Part shown: piece after piece, positions 27,571 through 39,483 of the stretch | Position numbering within the stretch: the first letter of the stretch is position 1 | Layout: each line of letters opens with the position of its first letter | Assembly: GCA_002074035.1 (NCBI GenBank) | Contig: CP012849.1 | Span: 446,172-510,171 of the forward strand | Source: Candidatus Riesia sp. GBBU | GTDB lineage: Bacteria; Pseudomonadota; Gammaproteobacteria; Enterobacterales; Enterobacteriaceae | Reading direction: 5' to 3' | Length of the DNA stretch: 64,000 bases | Program-made: the position numbers and the translations under genes | The notes under the pieces: model-generated | Seen by the model: the letters and a program-made list of their open reading frames with translations, nothing else | Database searches by the model: none | Told to the model about the DNA's origin: nothing

Positions 27571-29394
27571 ATGGAAAATAAACCTAAATCTCAACTAAAA
27601 CTACTAGTTACAAAAGGAAAAGAAAAAGGTTATTTAACTTATTCTGAGATAAATGATCATCTTCCGAATGATATAATTGATTCAGATAAAATTGAGGATG
27701 TTCTTCAAATGATCAGTGACATGGGAATACAAATCATGGAAGAAGCGCCAAATACAGAAGATTTTATTTTTGTTGAATCAATGAACAATTCAGAAGAAGA
27801 TGCCGCTGAAGCTGCTGCTCATGTTCTATCTATTGTTGAAAACGAAGTAGGTAGAACTACAGATCCAGTAAGAATGTATATGAGAGAAATGGGAACAGTA
27901 GAATTATTAACAAGAGAAGGTGAAATAGATATAGCAAAAAGAATTGAAGACGGAATTAATCAAGTGCAAGATTCGATATCTAAATATCCTAAAGCAATTA
28001 AACATGTATTAAAACAATATAAATTAGTAAAAAAAGGAAAAATCAAATTATCTGAAATAATTACTGGATTTTTTGATATTAAAAAAGAAGAAAAAACTAT
28101 AAAAAAAATAAATCAAAAAACTAGTTCTGTAATTTTAGAAGAAATTATACAAGAAGAGAAACAAAACGAAGAAGAAACTGAAGAAAGCGAAATTGATCCA
28201 GAAATTGCTAAAAAAAAGTTTCTAAAATTAGAAAGACAATATGAAATTTTTTACAAAAGTATAAGAAAAAAAAACCATAATAACAAAATATCTAATTCAG
28301 AATTAGAAAAATTATCGAGAACTTTTAAAACTTTTAGATTATCTCCAAAAAAATTTAACTTTTTAGTTAAAAAAATAAGAAGTTCCATGAATATGATTAA
28401 AATACAAGAAAAAACTATCATAAATATACTTACTAAAAGTTATGGAGTTGATAAAAAAAATATCATTCAGTATCTTTTAAAGAAAAAAAATGGAAAAGAA
28501 ATAGAAAAATATGTAAAAAAAATAATTAGAAAAAATAAGATTTTAAAAGAAGAAAAAGAAATAGAAAAATCTCTAAAAAAATTAAAAAATATAGAAAAAG
28601 AAACATATTTAACTATTGTAAGTATAAAAAATATTAATAGAAGAATCTCTATTGGAGAAACAAAAGCAAAATTAGCCAAAAAAGAAATGGTGGAAGCCAA
28701 TTTAAGATTAGTTATATCAATTGCTAAAAAATACACTAACAGAGGTCTTCAATTCTTAGATTTAATACAAGAAGGTAATATAGGTTTAATGAAAGCTGTA
28801 GATAAATTCGAATATAGAAGAGGATATAAATTTTCTACTTACGCAACTTGGTGGATTCGTCAGGCAATTACAAGATCAATTGCAGATCAAGCAAGAACTA
28901 TTAGAATACCAGTTCATATGATAGAAACAATTAACAAACTTAATCATATTTCTAGACAAATTCTTCAAGAAACAGGCAGAGAACCATCTCCAGAAGAGTT
29001 GTCAGAAAGAATGTTAATACCAGAAGAAAAAATAAGAAAAGTTTTAAAAATTGCAAAAGAACCAATTTCAATGGAAACCCCTGTAGGAGATGATGAAGAT
29101 TCACATTTGGGAGATTTCATAGAAGATGTAAATCTAGAACTTCCTATAGATTCTGCTACTACAGAAAATCTTAGAGCTGCAACAAACTCCGTACTTTCAG
29201 CATTAACAACAAGAGAGGCTAAAGTTCTAAGAATGAGATTTGGAATTGACATGAACACAGATCATACATTAGAAGAAGTTGGAAAACAATTTGACGTAAC
29301 AAGAGAAAGAATAAGACAAATAGAAGCAAAAGCTTTAAGAAAACTTCGTCATCCTAGTAGATCAGAAATACTTAGAAGTTTTCTTGAAGATTAA
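27571..29394 (+). CDS. rpoD: Sigma-70, second copy
   Basis: Identical to the 607-residue product of 11333-13156. A duplicated housekeeping sigma gene would be very unusual in a reduced genome and is one reason to test whether the repeat exists in the cell. Confidence 0.96.
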   Translation: MENKPKSQLKLLVTKGKEKGYLTYSEINDHLPNDIIDSDKIEDVLQMISDMGIQIMEEAPNTEDFIFVESMNNSEEDAAEAAAHVLSIVENEVGRTTDPVRMYMREMGTVELLTREGEIDIAKRIEDGINQVQDSISKYPKAIKHVLKQYKLVKKGKIKLSEIITGFFDIKKEEKTIKKINQKTSSVILEEIIQEEKQNEEETEESEIDPEIAKKKFLKLERQYEIFYKSIRKKNHNNKISNSELEKLSRTFKTFRLSPKKFNFLVKKIRSSMNMIKIQEKTIINILTKSYGVDKKNIIQYLLKKKNGKEIEKYVKKIIRKNKILKEEKEIEKSLKKLKNIEKETYLTIVSIKNINRRISIGETKAKLAKKEMVEANLRLVISIAKKYTNRGLQFLDLIQEGNIGLMKAVDKFEYRRGYKFSTYATWWIRQAITRSIADQARTIRIPVHMIETINKLNHISRQILQETGREPSPEELSERMLIPEEKIRKVLKIAKEPISMETPVGDDEDSHLGDFIEDVNLELPIDSATTENLRAATNSVLSALTTREAKVLRMRFGIDMNTDHTLEEVGKQFDVTRERIRQIEAKALRKLRHPSRSEILRSFLED

Positions 29395-29427
29395 ATAGTG
29401 AAATCTTGTTTTAATTAAATTTTTTAT

Positions 29428-29500
29428 GGCCCCTTAGCTCAGAGGTTAGAGCAGGCGACTCATAATCGCTTGGTCGTTGGTTCGAATCCAACAGGGGTCA
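29428..29500 (+). tRNA. ileX: tRNA-Ile2 (CAT), second copy
   Basis: Mirror of 11227-11299, with the same 73 bases, CAT anticodon and no encoded CCA. It lies 33 bases after the rpoD copy. Confidence 0.95.
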
Positions 29501-29572
29501 TTATATGATGAAATAACAGATTTTAATTTTTAAAGTTTTATAAAAAGTGTGAAAAGAATTTTTTAAAAATAT

Positions 29573-30088
29573 ATGAAATACCTAAATCTATTAATAAATA
29601 ATGATTTAAATCCAATTTTTTTGTTCTTCATACTATTTTTATTTTCTTTACTTAAATCTACCATAATAGTATCATCTTTACTTCCACCAGCGTCTATAAC
29701 ATTAATATTTGGAATCTCAGCAAGTATATCAAAATTAAATATATCATTAATTTGTATTTCTATAACATTCGGTTCAACAACTGGATCAATAATTTGTCAC
29801 ATTTTTGGAAAAAACTTTATTAAGATGAACAAACTTTTATTTAAGAAAAAAAAAACTTCTATTAAAACTATTAAAAAGATAACTAAAAAACTAAAAGAAA
29901 ACAAAATAAAATTTTTATTTATTTCTAAATTCATAGCTATATTGAGATATATAACACCACTAATTGCAGGAACTTTATTTCCATTAAAGAAAAAACTTTT
30001 CATAACATATTTATTCTCTTCTTGTATTTGGTCAATAATGTATATAATAATTGTTAAATTTTCACTTATTAAAATTTTGAAATTATAA
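29573..30088 (+). CDS. DedA/VTT-family membrane protein, second copy
   Basis: Identical to the 171-residue product of 10639-11154, with the same lack of the acidic residues known from YqjA. It follows tRNA-Ile2 on the same strand and converges on glyS. Confidence 0.7.
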   Translation: MKYLNLLINNDLNPIFLFFILFLFSLLKSTIIVSSLLPPASITLIFGISASISKLNISLICISITFGSTTGSIICHIFGKNFIKMNKLLFKKKKTSIKTIKKITKKLKENKIKFLFISKFIAILRYITPLIAGTLFPLKKKLFITYLFSSCIWSIMYIIIVKFSLIKILKL

Positions 30089-30094
30089 TACTTT

Positions 30095-32095
30095 TCATAA
30101 GAAAAACGAAAGATTTACAACTGAATTTAATAAAATAAACAATTTATTTAACAATACAAGACGATTTCTTCTAATATCCAAATTTTGATGTACTATTACA
30201 ATTTTTTCAAAAAAATTCTCTGTTGGGTCAATTAAATTAAACAACAACTTTAAGCATTGTTTATATTTCATAATTTTATAATAGTTAGAAATTTCATTCT
30301 TTACTTTTTTCATTTGATGCACTAAGATTTTTTCTTCATCTGATTTCAATAAGCTAAAGTCAATAGAATCTTGATAATTACAACAGGACTTTTCTAAAAT
30401 ATTTTTAACTCTTTTGAATAAAGATATCAATTTTATAAAAATGTTAGAATCAAAAAAGTAAGAAATAGCATTAATTTTCTTATCAATCCTAGACAAAAAA
30501 TTTTTTTCTTTTGAAATTACAGAATCAACAATTTTTTTCTCATATCCATTTTTACAATATATAAATTTAAGTCTTTCTAAAATAAAAAGTTTCAATGATT
30601 GTTTAATATTCATAATACGAATTTTTTCGTCGTATAAAGAAATTGATTTATCTAATAATTCAGACAGACTTATTTCACATTCTTCAATAAGAATACGAAT
30701 TATTCCAATTGATAAACGACGTAAAGCAAATGGATCTCTTTTTTTCTTAGGATTTTCTCCTATTAAAAAAAATCCAACTATAGTATCTAATTTATCTGAT
30801 AAAGAAAGTACTAAAGACAAGTTACTTGATGGAAATTTATCTTTAAAAGAAACTGGATAGTAATGTTCTCTAATAGCAATAGATACATCCATATCTTCTT
30901 TATCCATTATTGCATATTGCATGCCAACAGTTCCTTTCATTTCAGGAAACTCATTTACTAAATTTGTAAATAAATCACATTTATACAACATAGAAACTCT
31001 AGAAATATTTTTTGCGTTGATATCAGACTTTTTACTTATCCATTCAGATAAATTTTTTACTCTTTTAGTTTTATCAAAAAAACTACCTAAATTTTTATAA
31101 AATTTTATTTTTCTAAAATTTAGAAAATTTTGTTCAAGTTTGTTTCTCCTATCCAAATTAAAACAAAAAAAAGCATTAGAAAGTTTTATATGTATAGCCT
31201 TTTCATTTTCAGCTATTATTTCACTCTCATTTTTTGTTTCTATATTACTAATAAATACAAAATTTTCTGTGATATTTTTATCTTTATCATAAAGCAAAAA
31301 ACATTTTTGTTGATTTTGAATAATATGAACTAAAATAACTACTGGAAGTGTAAGAAAAATTTTATCAAACTTTCCATGAAGTAAAACTGGCCATTCTACA
31401 ATAGATACTATTTCTCTTATAAGAGTTTCTGAAGCTTTTATAGTAAAATTTAATTTATTGCAAATTTCTTTTAATCTTTTTTCTATAATATTTTTTCTTT
31501 TTTTAAAATTTACAATTACTTTACCTTTACTACAAAGTATTTCTGAATATTCTTTAGCAGATTTAACAAATATTTTTTTATTTTTTAAAAATCTATTTCC
31601 AGAAATTAAATTATTACTTTTAATACCAAATATTTCTCCGTTTATTAACTTATCTCCCAAAAGCATTAAAACATTATGCACAGGACGTATAAATTTTTTT
31701 TTCTTATTACCCCAAATGATAAATAAATCAGGAGAAAGCTCATTTAGAGAACTTTGAACCAAAAAAACAAAAATTTTACTTAAATGATTTTCTAAAAACT
31801 GAGTATTATTCTTAATATCTGGTATATTTCTAAAACATATAAAATCTTTAAATTCAACTGAAAGAAATTTTTGATCTCTTAAGCTTATATATTTTATATC
31901 TGAAATTTCAATTACCTTTAATGCTAATCTTCTTGATGAGGCATACCACTTTATTTTCTTAAACCTAGCTTTAAACATTAATAATTTTCTTTTAAAAATC
32001 TTTAGAAAAGATTTAGCCAAACGGTATAATTCTTTAGCTGGTAGTTCTTCAGTTCCAATTTCAACTAAAAAATCAGTTTTTTCATTTAGAATCAT
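30095..32095 (-). CDS. glyS: Glycyl-tRNA synthetase beta subunit, second copy
   Basis: Identical to the 666-residue product of 8632-10632 and again 10 bases after glyQ. Confidence 0.95.
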   Translation of the reverse strand: MILNEKTDFLVEIGTEELPAKELYRLAKSFLKIFKRKLLMFKARFKKIKWYASSRRLALKVIEISDIKYISLRDQKFLSVEFKDFICFRNIPDIKNNTQFLENHLSKIFVFLVQSSLNELSPDLFIIWGNKKKKFIRPVHNVLMLLGDKLINGEIFGIKSNNLISGNRFLKNKKIFVKSAKEYSEILCSKGKVIVNFKKRKNIIEKRLKEICNKLNFTIKASETLIREIVSIVEWPVLLHGKFDKIFLTLPVVILVHIIQNQQKCFLLYDKDKNITENFVFISNIETKNESEIIAENEKAIHIKLSNAFFCFNLDRRNKLEQNFLNFRKIKFYKNLGSFFDKTKRVKNLSEWISKKSDINAKNISRVSMLYKCDLFTNLVNEFPEMKGTVGMQYAIMDKEDMDVSIAIREHYYPVSFKDKFPSSNLSLVLSLSDKLDTIVGFFLIGENPKKKRDPFALRRLSIGIIRILIEECEISLSELLDKSISLYDEKIRIMNIKQSLKLFILERLKFIYCKNGYEKKIVDSVISKEKNFLSRIDKKINAISYFFDSNIFIKLISLFKRVKNILEKSCCNYQDSIDFSLLKSDEEKILVHQMKKVKNEISNYYKIMKYKQCLKLLFNLIDPTENFFEKIVIVHQNLDIRRNRLVLLNKLFILLNSVVNLSFFL

Positions 32096-32105
32096 ATTAT
32101 TAAAC

Positions 32106-32987
32106 TCAACAATTCAATTTAGAAATATATGCTCTTGCGACATCTTTCGACAAACTTCTTATATTTTGTATATAATTCTGTCTCTCATAAAATGATAAAA
32201 TTTTTCTTGCCTCTAATAAATTAAATATATGTATTAACTTTAATACCTTTTCGTAAGCTGGAAAAACTAGTGGATTTCGTAATGATAAAAGATATTTAAC
32301 TTCTTTTGAATAATTTTTAAAACATTTAATTAAAAATTTAACATTAGAATATTCAAAATTGTAAATAGATTGCTCAACTTCATTTTGATAAAAAATATCT
32401 CCATAAGTTAGTTTATTGGAAGAATTATTAGACCATAACAGTTCATAAACATTTTCAACATTTTGTATATGCATGGCTAAACGTTCAAGTCCATAAGTTA
32501 TTTCTCCAATAGACGTTTTACATTTTATTCCAAAAAATTTCTGAAAATATGTGAACTGAGTTATCTCAATTCCATTAAGCCACACTTCCCATCCAACCCC
32601 TTTAGCACCTAAAGTTGGATTCTCCCAATGATCTTCTATAAATCGAATATCATTATTAGATAAGTCAATTCCGCATGTTTCTAATGAATTCATATATTTT
32701 TCTTGTATATCTATTGGAGCTGGTTTTAAAATAACTTGAAATTGATAATAATGTTGTAATTTAGTGATATTCTCTCCATATCTACTATCTGAAGGCCTTC
32801 TGGAAGATTGAACATATGCTATTGATATAGGATCGTTACCAATTGATTTTAAACAAGTCATTGGATGCAATGTACCAGCACCTATTTCTAAATCCATTGG
32901 TTGAATAATTGAACATCCATTATTTATCCAATAACTCTGAAGAACTGAAATAAATCCTTGAAATGTCTCAGTACTATTTACTTTCAT
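32106..32987 (-). CDS. glyQ: Glycyl-tRNA synthetase alpha subunit, second copy
   Basis: Identical to the 293-residue product of 7740-8621. The GTTTAAC/GTTAAAC leader dyad is also duplicated, at 33019-33048. Confidence 0.96.
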   Translation of the reverse strand: MKVNSTETFQGFISVLQSYWINNGCSIIQPMDLEIGAGTLHPMTCLKSIGNDPISIAYVQSSRRPSDSRYGENITKLQHYYQFQVILKPAPIDIQEKYMNSLETCGIDLSNNDIRFIEDHWENPTLGAKGVGWEVWLNGIEITQFTYFQKFFGIKCKTSIGEITYGLERLAMHIQNVENVYELLWSNNSSNKLTYGDIFYQNEVEQSIYNFEYSNVKFLIKCFKNYSKEVKYLLSLRNPLVFPAYEKVLKLIHIFNLLEARKILSFYERQNYIQNIRSLSKDVARAYISKLNC

Positions 32988-33232
32988 TTGATTCCTTAAA
33001 AATATAATGATTTATTACGTTTAACTTTCTTAATATCTATGGTTAAACTTTAAATAACTAAAAATTTATTAAAATCCATAATAGCTATGATATAAGTATA
33101 CAAATAAGATCTATTTAAAGTATATATTATATAATAATAAATTTTGCTAAGAAAAATAAATATTTAAAAATTTTAGTATATTAAAAAAATAAATCTCTAA
33201 TAAAAATAACATTACCAAATAAATAAATTAAT

Positions 33233-33976
33233 ATGGACATAAGTCAAATAATTATTTTTTTTACTATTATATTTTTAGAAATTATTCTTGGAGTTGATAA
33301 TTTAATGTTTATACTTATTATATCTCGAAAGTTAGACAATAAAGTAAAAAAAAAATCAATTTTTATAGGATTACTATGTTCTTTTTTCATACGAGTTATT
33401 ATTTTATTCAATCTAACTTCAATAATTTCTATACAAAGTCATTTTATAAAAATTCTAAATAAAAAATTCAGCATTCATGACATTTTCATGATGTTAGGTG
33501 GATTATTTTTAATTTATAAATCTATAAAAGAATTAAAAAAACTAACAAAAAAAGATGTAAAATTTAAGAAAAAAAAAAAAAAGAAACACATAACAATAAT
33601 AATACAAATAATATTATTAGATATAATATTTTCTATTGATTCTATTATAACAACAATTGGAATATCAAAAAATATCAATACTTCAATCATTGCATTTACT
33701 ATCTCTAGTATCTTGCTATTGTTCGCAGGAAAGCAATTAATAAAATATGTAAATAACAACAATGAAATATCTATACTTTGTTTAAACTTATTATTGATGG
33801 TCGGATTAAACTTACTATCAGAAGGATTTGGATATTTAATACCAAAAAAGATTTTTTATATCTTTATCATAATTCAAATTACTATTAGAATATTAAAAAA
33901 CACAATTCTATTTAATAGAATTGTTCATTATAACAAAAAAAATAATAAAAATTCTTCTAAAAAAAACTATAAATAA
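33233..33976 (+). CDS. TerC-family membrane protein, second copy
   Basis: Identical to the 247-residue product of 6751-7494, including the seven-lysine cytoplasmic run encoded by a long A tract, a place where sequence differences between copies would be expected to show first. Confidence 0.8.
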   Translation: MDISQIIIFFTIIFLEIILGVDNLMFILIISRKLDNKVKKKSIFIGLLCSFFIRVIILFNLTSIISIQSHFIKILNKKFSIHDIFMMLGGLFLIYKSIKELKKLTKKDVKFKKKKKKKHITIIIQIILLDIIFSIDSIITTIGISKNINTSIIAFTISSILLLFAGKQLIKYVNNNNEISILCLNLLLMVGLNLLSEGFGYLIPKKIFYIFIIIQITIRILKNTILFNRIVHYNKKNNKNSSKKNYK

Positions 33977-34246
33977 ATATCATAAACATACAGTTAATTT
34001 AAACAATTTTTAAGTCAACAAAATAAACATTAAATAATAAATATTCTAAACATAAATTTAACACATATTTTAAAATATTAAAAAATTATTCAAATTCATT
34101 ACTAACAAGATAATATGATTCACATATAAAATTATTATATGATTATATCATCCTACGTATTTATTAAAGTAATAGATATCAGAACCAGGAAAGTAAAAAG
34201 TTTTAGATTTTTTATTTAAGTTAATTTATTAAATTTATAATTATAA

Positions 34247-34831
34247 CTATTTTTTAAAATTATTCGTTCTTTTAAAAGAAATAATTTTTTGATTATTGTA
34301 CTTAGCATCTTTCCTTGAATTATATGGAATCCTAGATCTACCAGATAAGAAATCAAAGCTTAAAGCACCAATTAACATATTTTGTTTTAAACACAAAGTA
34401 AACTTTCCAAGATTAAAAAGTTCTAGAACAATCTTTCCCTTCCATCCTGGATCAATTCTCTGTGAAGTAATATGTATCATTAAACCTAATCTTGAAAATG
34501 AAGATCTTCCATCTATCTGAGCAACTAAATTGTTAGGTAAAGAAAAAAATTCAGATGTAATTGCTAAAGACATTTCTTTAGGTCGCAAAAAAAATGAATC
34601 CTTCTCATCTAAAATTATCTCCTTATCCATCAATTTTTCAAAACTGTAATGTATTTTTTCTTCCTCACTTAAATCTACATAAGATATAGAATTATCCTGA
34701 AAAGTCCTAAATCTATTTCCTAAATGAATATCTATAGTAGCTCCATGTATTTCTTTAATTTTTGGTCTTGGACTTATAACCAATTTTCTTTGTTTTATCA
34801 ACTTAATTATATCTCTATCACATAATCTCAT
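34247..34831 (-). CDS. dcd: dCTP deaminase, second copy
   Basis: Identical to the 194-residue product of 5896-6480, downstream of the second frameshifted udk. Confidence 0.95.
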   Translation of the reverse strand: MRLCDRDIIKLIKQRKLVISPRPKIKEIHGATIDIHLGNRFRTFQDNSISYVDLSEEEKIHYSFEKLMDKEIILDEKDSFFLRPKEMSLAITSEFFSLPNNLVAQIDGRSSFSRLGLMIHITSQRIDPGWKGKIVLELFNLGKFTLCLKQNMLIGALSFDFLSGRSRIPYNSRKDAKYNNQKIISFKRTNNFKK

Positions 34832-34860
34832 ATTTTTCTCACAATATTACAAACAAATTT

Positions 34861-35504
34861 TCAACTACAACAAAACTCCTCTATTTTAGCTTTCAATATA
34901 TCAATTGCAATTCTATTTTTACCGCCTTTAGGAACAATGATATCAGCATATTGTTTCGTTGGTTTTATAAATTGAAGAAACATTGGTCTAACAGTTTTCA
35001 AATATTGTTGAATTACAGAATCTATAGTTCTTCCCCTTTCTTTAACATCTCTTTTTATTCTTCTTGCTAAACAGATATCTAAAGGCGTATCCATGTAGAT
35101 AGAAAAATCTATATATTTTCTAAGACGCGTATCAGTTAATAAAAGAATTCCTTCAATTAATACAACTTTTTTTGGACAAAAAAAATTGTCTCTCTTTTTC
35201 TAGTATGCTCAATATAATCATATTGAGGGAGCATAATATGTCTTCCTAATTTTAGCAACTTTAAATGCTTTAATAAGAGATCATGATCTATTGCTTTTGG
35301 ATGATCATAGTTTACATTCATTCTTTTTTCTATTGGAATATTATCTTGATCTCTATAGTAATAATCTTCTTTTATAATTCCTATATTTTTGTTACCTACT
35401 TGAATAAGTAATTCATGATAAATTGTTTTTGCAATTAAACTTTTCCCGGAAGCTGAAGCACCAGTTATACCAATAACAACACATCTATTTTCTAAACTAA
35501 TCAT
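34861..35504 (-). pseudogene. udk: Uridine kinase with the same frameshift, second copy
   Basis: Mirror of 5223-5866. The same eight-T run (35178-35185 on the minus strand) splits the frame, so both copies need one extra base to give a full Udk. The shared lesion means the frameshift was present before duplication, or that both arms come from one consensus. Confidence 0.85.
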
Positions 35505-35840
35505 TTTTAAAATCCATAATTTTATTATAAATAATCTAAAATTGTTAAACTAACTTTTTAATACGATATTACTACTTATTAATAAACTATTCTATTATCA
35601 AATATCGATGTCTTCATAAAAATCAGAAACCTCAAAATTATTTAAAACGAAACTAAAATAAATATGAACTCAATATTATATAAAATTTATAAGATTTTAA
35701 AAAACTAAAATAATAAATACATATTCTGTACAAAATTTAGAACATAAATTTTTATGGATTTTTAGAAAAATACAATATATATTAAATACATATAAATCTT
35801 TAAAAAATTTTGTCACTTAAATAACACATATACAAAATTA
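35505..35840. other. Intergenic region udk/metG, second copy
   Basis: Mirror of 4887-5222. AT-rich, with nothing recognisable beyond presumed promoters. Confidence 0.55.
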
Positions 35841-37490
35841 ATGAATACATCAAAAAAAATCTTAGTTACATGTGCTTTACCTTACTCGAATGGATCAATA
35901 CACTTAGGTCACATTTTAGAACACGTTCAAGCAGATATTTGGGTTAGACATAAAAAAATGATTGGAGAAAAAGTATTTTTCGTATGCGCGGATGACTCAC
36001 ATGGAACACCAATAATGTTAAAATCAAAAAAGTTAGGAATTTCTCCAGAAAAGTTGATAAATGAAACAAATAAAGAACACTACAATGATTTAAAAGATTT
36101 TTCTATAAATTATGACAACTACTATACAACTCATAGCAAAGAAAACAAAGAGACATTAGAAGATTTCTACAAAAAGTTAAAAAATAATGGATATATAAAA
36201 AAAAAAGTAATATTTCAAATGTATGATGAAAAAGAAAAAATATTTTTACCTGATAGATTTATAAAAGGAACTTGTCCAAAATGTAAATCAAAAAATCAAA
36301 ACGGAGATAATTGTGAAACTTGTGGTTCTATACATAACTCAACAGAGTTAATAGATCCTTTTTCCACAATTTCAAAAAATTTCTTAATTAAGAAAAAAAC
36401 TGAGCATATTTTCTTTGATCTACCTAAATTTAAAGAAATTCTAAAAAATTGGATTAAATCCCTTACAATTAAAACAAATATATTAAATAAAGTAAAAGAA
36501 TGGATTAAAATTGGATTAAAAGAATTAGATATCTCAAGAGATCATCCATACTTTGGTTTCAAAATACCAAACGAAAAAAATAAATATTTTTATGTTTGGA
36601 TAGATGCTACGATAGGATATATAGGAACAGTAAAAAATCTAGAAAAGAAAAGAAAAATAAAACTAATGAATTTTTGGGAAAAGAATTCAACTTCAGAAGT
36701 ATTTCATTTTATTGGGAAGGACATAGTTCAATTTCATATTTTCTTATGGCCTTCATTGTTAGAAGGAGTTGGTTATAAAAAACCAAAAGATATATTTGTT
36801 CATGGACATGTAACTATAAACAAAAAAAAAATGTCCAAATCTGGAAAAAATTTTATATTAGCTAGATCATATTTAAACTTTCTTAACTCAGAATATTTAA
36901 GATATTACTATGCTACAAAGTTATCTTCAAAATCAGAAGATATAGACATAAATCTAAAAGACCTCTTATACAGAGTAAATGGTGAAATCATAAACAAAGT
37001 TATAAATTTAGCTTCAAGGAATGCTAAATTTATCAATAAATATTTCTTGAATTTTCTTTCAGCAAAAATTTCTGATGATAATATTTATAACAGATTTTTA
37101 AAAGAAAAAGAAAAAATAATTCATAAATTTCATAATAGAGAATATCAGAGTATTACGAAAAAAATTATGTTTTTAGCTGATATGGCAAACTTTTATATAA
37201 ACAAAAAATCTCCATGGAAACTCATTAAAGAAAACAAAAGAAGAAGAGAAGTACATGAAATTTGCTCAACCGGAATAAATTTATTCAAAGTTCTAATGAC
37301 ATATTTAAAACCTATAACACCAAAAACAGCAATAAGATCAGAAATTTTTTTAAATACTTCTCTAAATTTTAGAGATATTTCTAAACCTCTTGTAAATCAT
37401 AAAATTAAAAATTTTAAATGTTTGTTAAAAAAAGTTAGTAAAAAGAAACTTTTTCTCCTACACAAAGAAACCATGTTAATAAAAAAATAA
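35841..37490 (+). CDS. metG: Methionyl-tRNA synthetase, second copy
   Basis: Identical to the 549-residue product of 3237-4886, likewise without the C-terminal tRNA-binding domain. Confidence 0.93.
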   Translation: MNTSKKILVTCALPYSNGSIHLGHILEHVQADIWVRHKKMIGEKVFFVCADDSHGTPIMLKSKKLGISPEKLINETNKEHYNDLKDFSINYDNYYTTHSKENKETLEDFYKKLKNNGYIKKKVIFQMYDEKEKIFLPDRFIKGTCPKCKSKNQNGDNCETCGSIHNSTELIDPFSTISKNFLIKKKTEHIFFDLPKFKEILKNWIKSLTIKTNILNKVKEWIKIGLKELDISRDHPYFGFKIPNEKNKYFYVWIDATIGYIGTVKNLEKKRKIKLMNFWEKNSTSEVFHFIGKDIVQFHIFLWPSLLEGVGYKKPKDIFVHGHVTINKKKMSKSGKNFILARSYLNFLNSEYLRYYYATKLSSKSEDIDINLKDLLYRVNGEIINKVINLASRNAKFINKYFLNFLSAKISDDNIYNRFLKEKEKIIHKFHNREYQSITKKIMFLADMANFYINKKSPWKLIKENKRRREVHEICSTGINLFKVLMTYLKPITPKTAIRSEIFLNTSLNFRDISKPLVNHKIKNFKCLLKKVSKKKLFLLHKETMLIKK

Positions 37491-37553
37491 CACTATTACA
37501 TATCAACTTAATATTTACATTTAAATTTTTAAAATTTTCACAAAAAGTTAAAA

Positions 37554-38180
37554 TTAACTTTTTTGTCTTCTTTTAAAAATTCCTCCATATGAGTTAGTAA
37601 CTATATTATTAGTTATATCTTTAGATCCTACTAATTTAGTGCAATAGTGAATTGCGCTTATACTAACAGAAATATCTTTTGTTCTTAACAATGTTTGTAA
37701 AGCTATTAATATTTGTTTCGTTAAACGCTCTTGTATCTGAGGTCGTTTGGAAAAAAAATATACTATCTCAATAATTTTAGAAAATCCAATAATCCTATCA
37801 TTTGGTAAATATTTTATAGAAGCATTCCCGTCAATAACAGTAAGATGATGCTCGCAAGTAGTAATTAAGCTTATATTCTTTACTGAAATTATTTCATCAA
37901 CTTTCATTTTATTTTTAATAAAAGAAATTCTTGGAAAATTTCTATAGTTTAATCCAGAAAAAATTTCTTCTACATACATTTTAGCTACTCTTTTAGGTGT
38001 TTCAGACAAAGTACAGTTACTAACATCAAATTTAAGTAAGTTCATGATATTACTAATATTAACTGCGATTTTCTTTTCAGTATCTTCAGTGAGAGCTTTA
38101 TTACTATAGAAAGAATTTTCTAATCCATGAATTTTTAATGCTTTATGCACAAGAACAGATTCTTGATTAATTGATGACAT
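37554..38180 (-). CDS. folE: GTP cyclohydrolase I, second copy
   Basis: Identical to the 208-residue product of 2547-3173, with the CEHH and HYC zinc residues. Confidence 0.95.
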   Translation of the reverse strand: MSSINQESVLVHKALKIHGLENSFYSNKALTEDTEKKIAVNISNIMNLLKFDVSNCTLSETPKRVAKMYVEEIFSGLNYRNFPRISFIKNKMKVDEIISVKNISLITTCEHHLTVIDGNASIKYLPNDRIIGFSKIIEIVYFFSKRPQIQERLTKQILIALQTLLRTKDISVSISAIHYCTKLVGSKDITNNIVTNSYGGIFKRRQKS

Positions 38181-38557
38181 TTAAATATTCCTTTGTAAAA
38201 TAAAATGTTTTAAAAAAGATTTTAAGTACTAAATTTTAACATTTAAATAAAGAGTTATTAAAGCAATAATAATTACCTAAAGAAAATATTTCTAAATTAA
38301 TTTCCGAGTAAAAATAATTAATTTAGACAAATTTCATAAACATTCTTAAAAAATCTTTAATAAAATTAAACTAAACACTTTTAGTAATATTAAATTAATA
38401 AATTTGTTTTAAAAACATAAATTATTAGAAGATATCTTTTTATATGACTAAAAATTCTAAACAAATTTTATTGGAATAAAATTTACCACTTATGTAAACT
38501 CTTGAAATATTTAAATAAAATCAATTTATTTATAAATAAACTTGAGGTTAAATTTCA
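38181..38557. other. Intergenic region folE/rhtA, second copy
   Basis: Mirror of 2170-2546; no gene or RNA seen. Confidence 0.6.
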
Positions 38558-39427
38558 ATGCTATTTTTTTTTAAAAAAAAAAGAAAAGTTTTGTTTCCAA
38601 CATTTCTATTACTATTTGCTATGATATCGATACAAAGTGGAGCATTTCTAGCAAAAAAGTTATTCCCAATAATTGGAACTTTTGGAGTAACTGCTTTAAG
38701 ACTTTTTTTAGCAACAATCACTCTATTAGCAATGTTCAAACCATGGCAAAAAAGAATAAATACCAAATCTATAGTATACTTAATAATTTATGGTATTTCA
38801 TTAGGCTCAATGAATTCTTTATTTTACCTATCGCTAGAAAGAATTCCTTTAGGAATAGCAGTAGCTTTAGAATTCACTGGTCCTTTATCTATAGCTATAT
38901 TTTCTTCTAGAAAATTGATCGATTTTTTTTGGATATCAATAATAATACTTGGATTGATATTTTTACTACCTCTTAGTAAAGAGACTAACAGTCTAAATCT
39001 TTCAGGAATTTTATATGCGTTAGCAGCAGGATTTTTTTGGGGTATGTATATAATATTTGGAAGAAAATCTAGTGAAAGTCATGGATACTCAACAACTGTT
39101 TCAATAGGATCTTTAATATCAACAGCAATTTTTTTTCCAATTGGAGTTTTTAAAGTTGGAATTCAACATCTTTTTGACTTTTCAATTTTTCCAATTGCAA
39201 TAGCCGTTTCGTTTCTTTCTACTACATTTCCATACACTGTTGAAATGTTCGTGCTAACAAAAATGTCTTCCAAAACATTCGGGAAGTTAATGAGTCTTGA
39301 ACCTGTAATCGGAGCTTTCATCGGAATAACATTTTTAAATGAAAAATTAACAGGAGCACAATGGTTGTCTTTATTATGCATAATTATAGCTTCAGTTGGA
39401 TCTTCAATAGAAAAAATGAAACAATAA
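38558..39427 (+). CDS. rhtA: EamA-family exporter RhtA, second copy
   Basis: Identical to the 289-residue product of 1300-2169, with the same GAGG ribosome site. Confidence 0.88.
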   Translation: MLFFFKKKRKVLFPTFLLLFAMISIQSGAFLAKKLFPIIGTFGVTALRLFLATITLLAMFKPWQKRINTKSIVYLIIYGISLGSMNSLFYLSLERIPLGIAVALEFTGPLSIAIFSSRKLIDFFWISIIILGLIFLLPLSKETNSLNLSGILYALAAGFFWGMYIIFGRKSSESHGYSTTVSIGSLISTAIFFPIGVFKVGIQHLFDFSIFPIAIAVSFLSTTFPYTVEMFVLTKMSSKTFGKLMSLEPVIGAFIGITFLNEKLTGAQWLSLLCIIIASVGSSIEKMKQ

Positions 39428-39437
39428 ATTTATTTAT

Positions 39438-39473
39438 AGAAATCCTTTCCAATTTTTAAAGGAAAGGATTTCT
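39438..39473. terminator. Bidirectional terminator rhtA/ybhL, second copy
   Basis: Mirror of 1254-1289, with a perfect 13-bp stem and 10-base loop between convergent genes. Confidence 0.7.
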
Positions 39474-39483
39474 TCTAAGCATG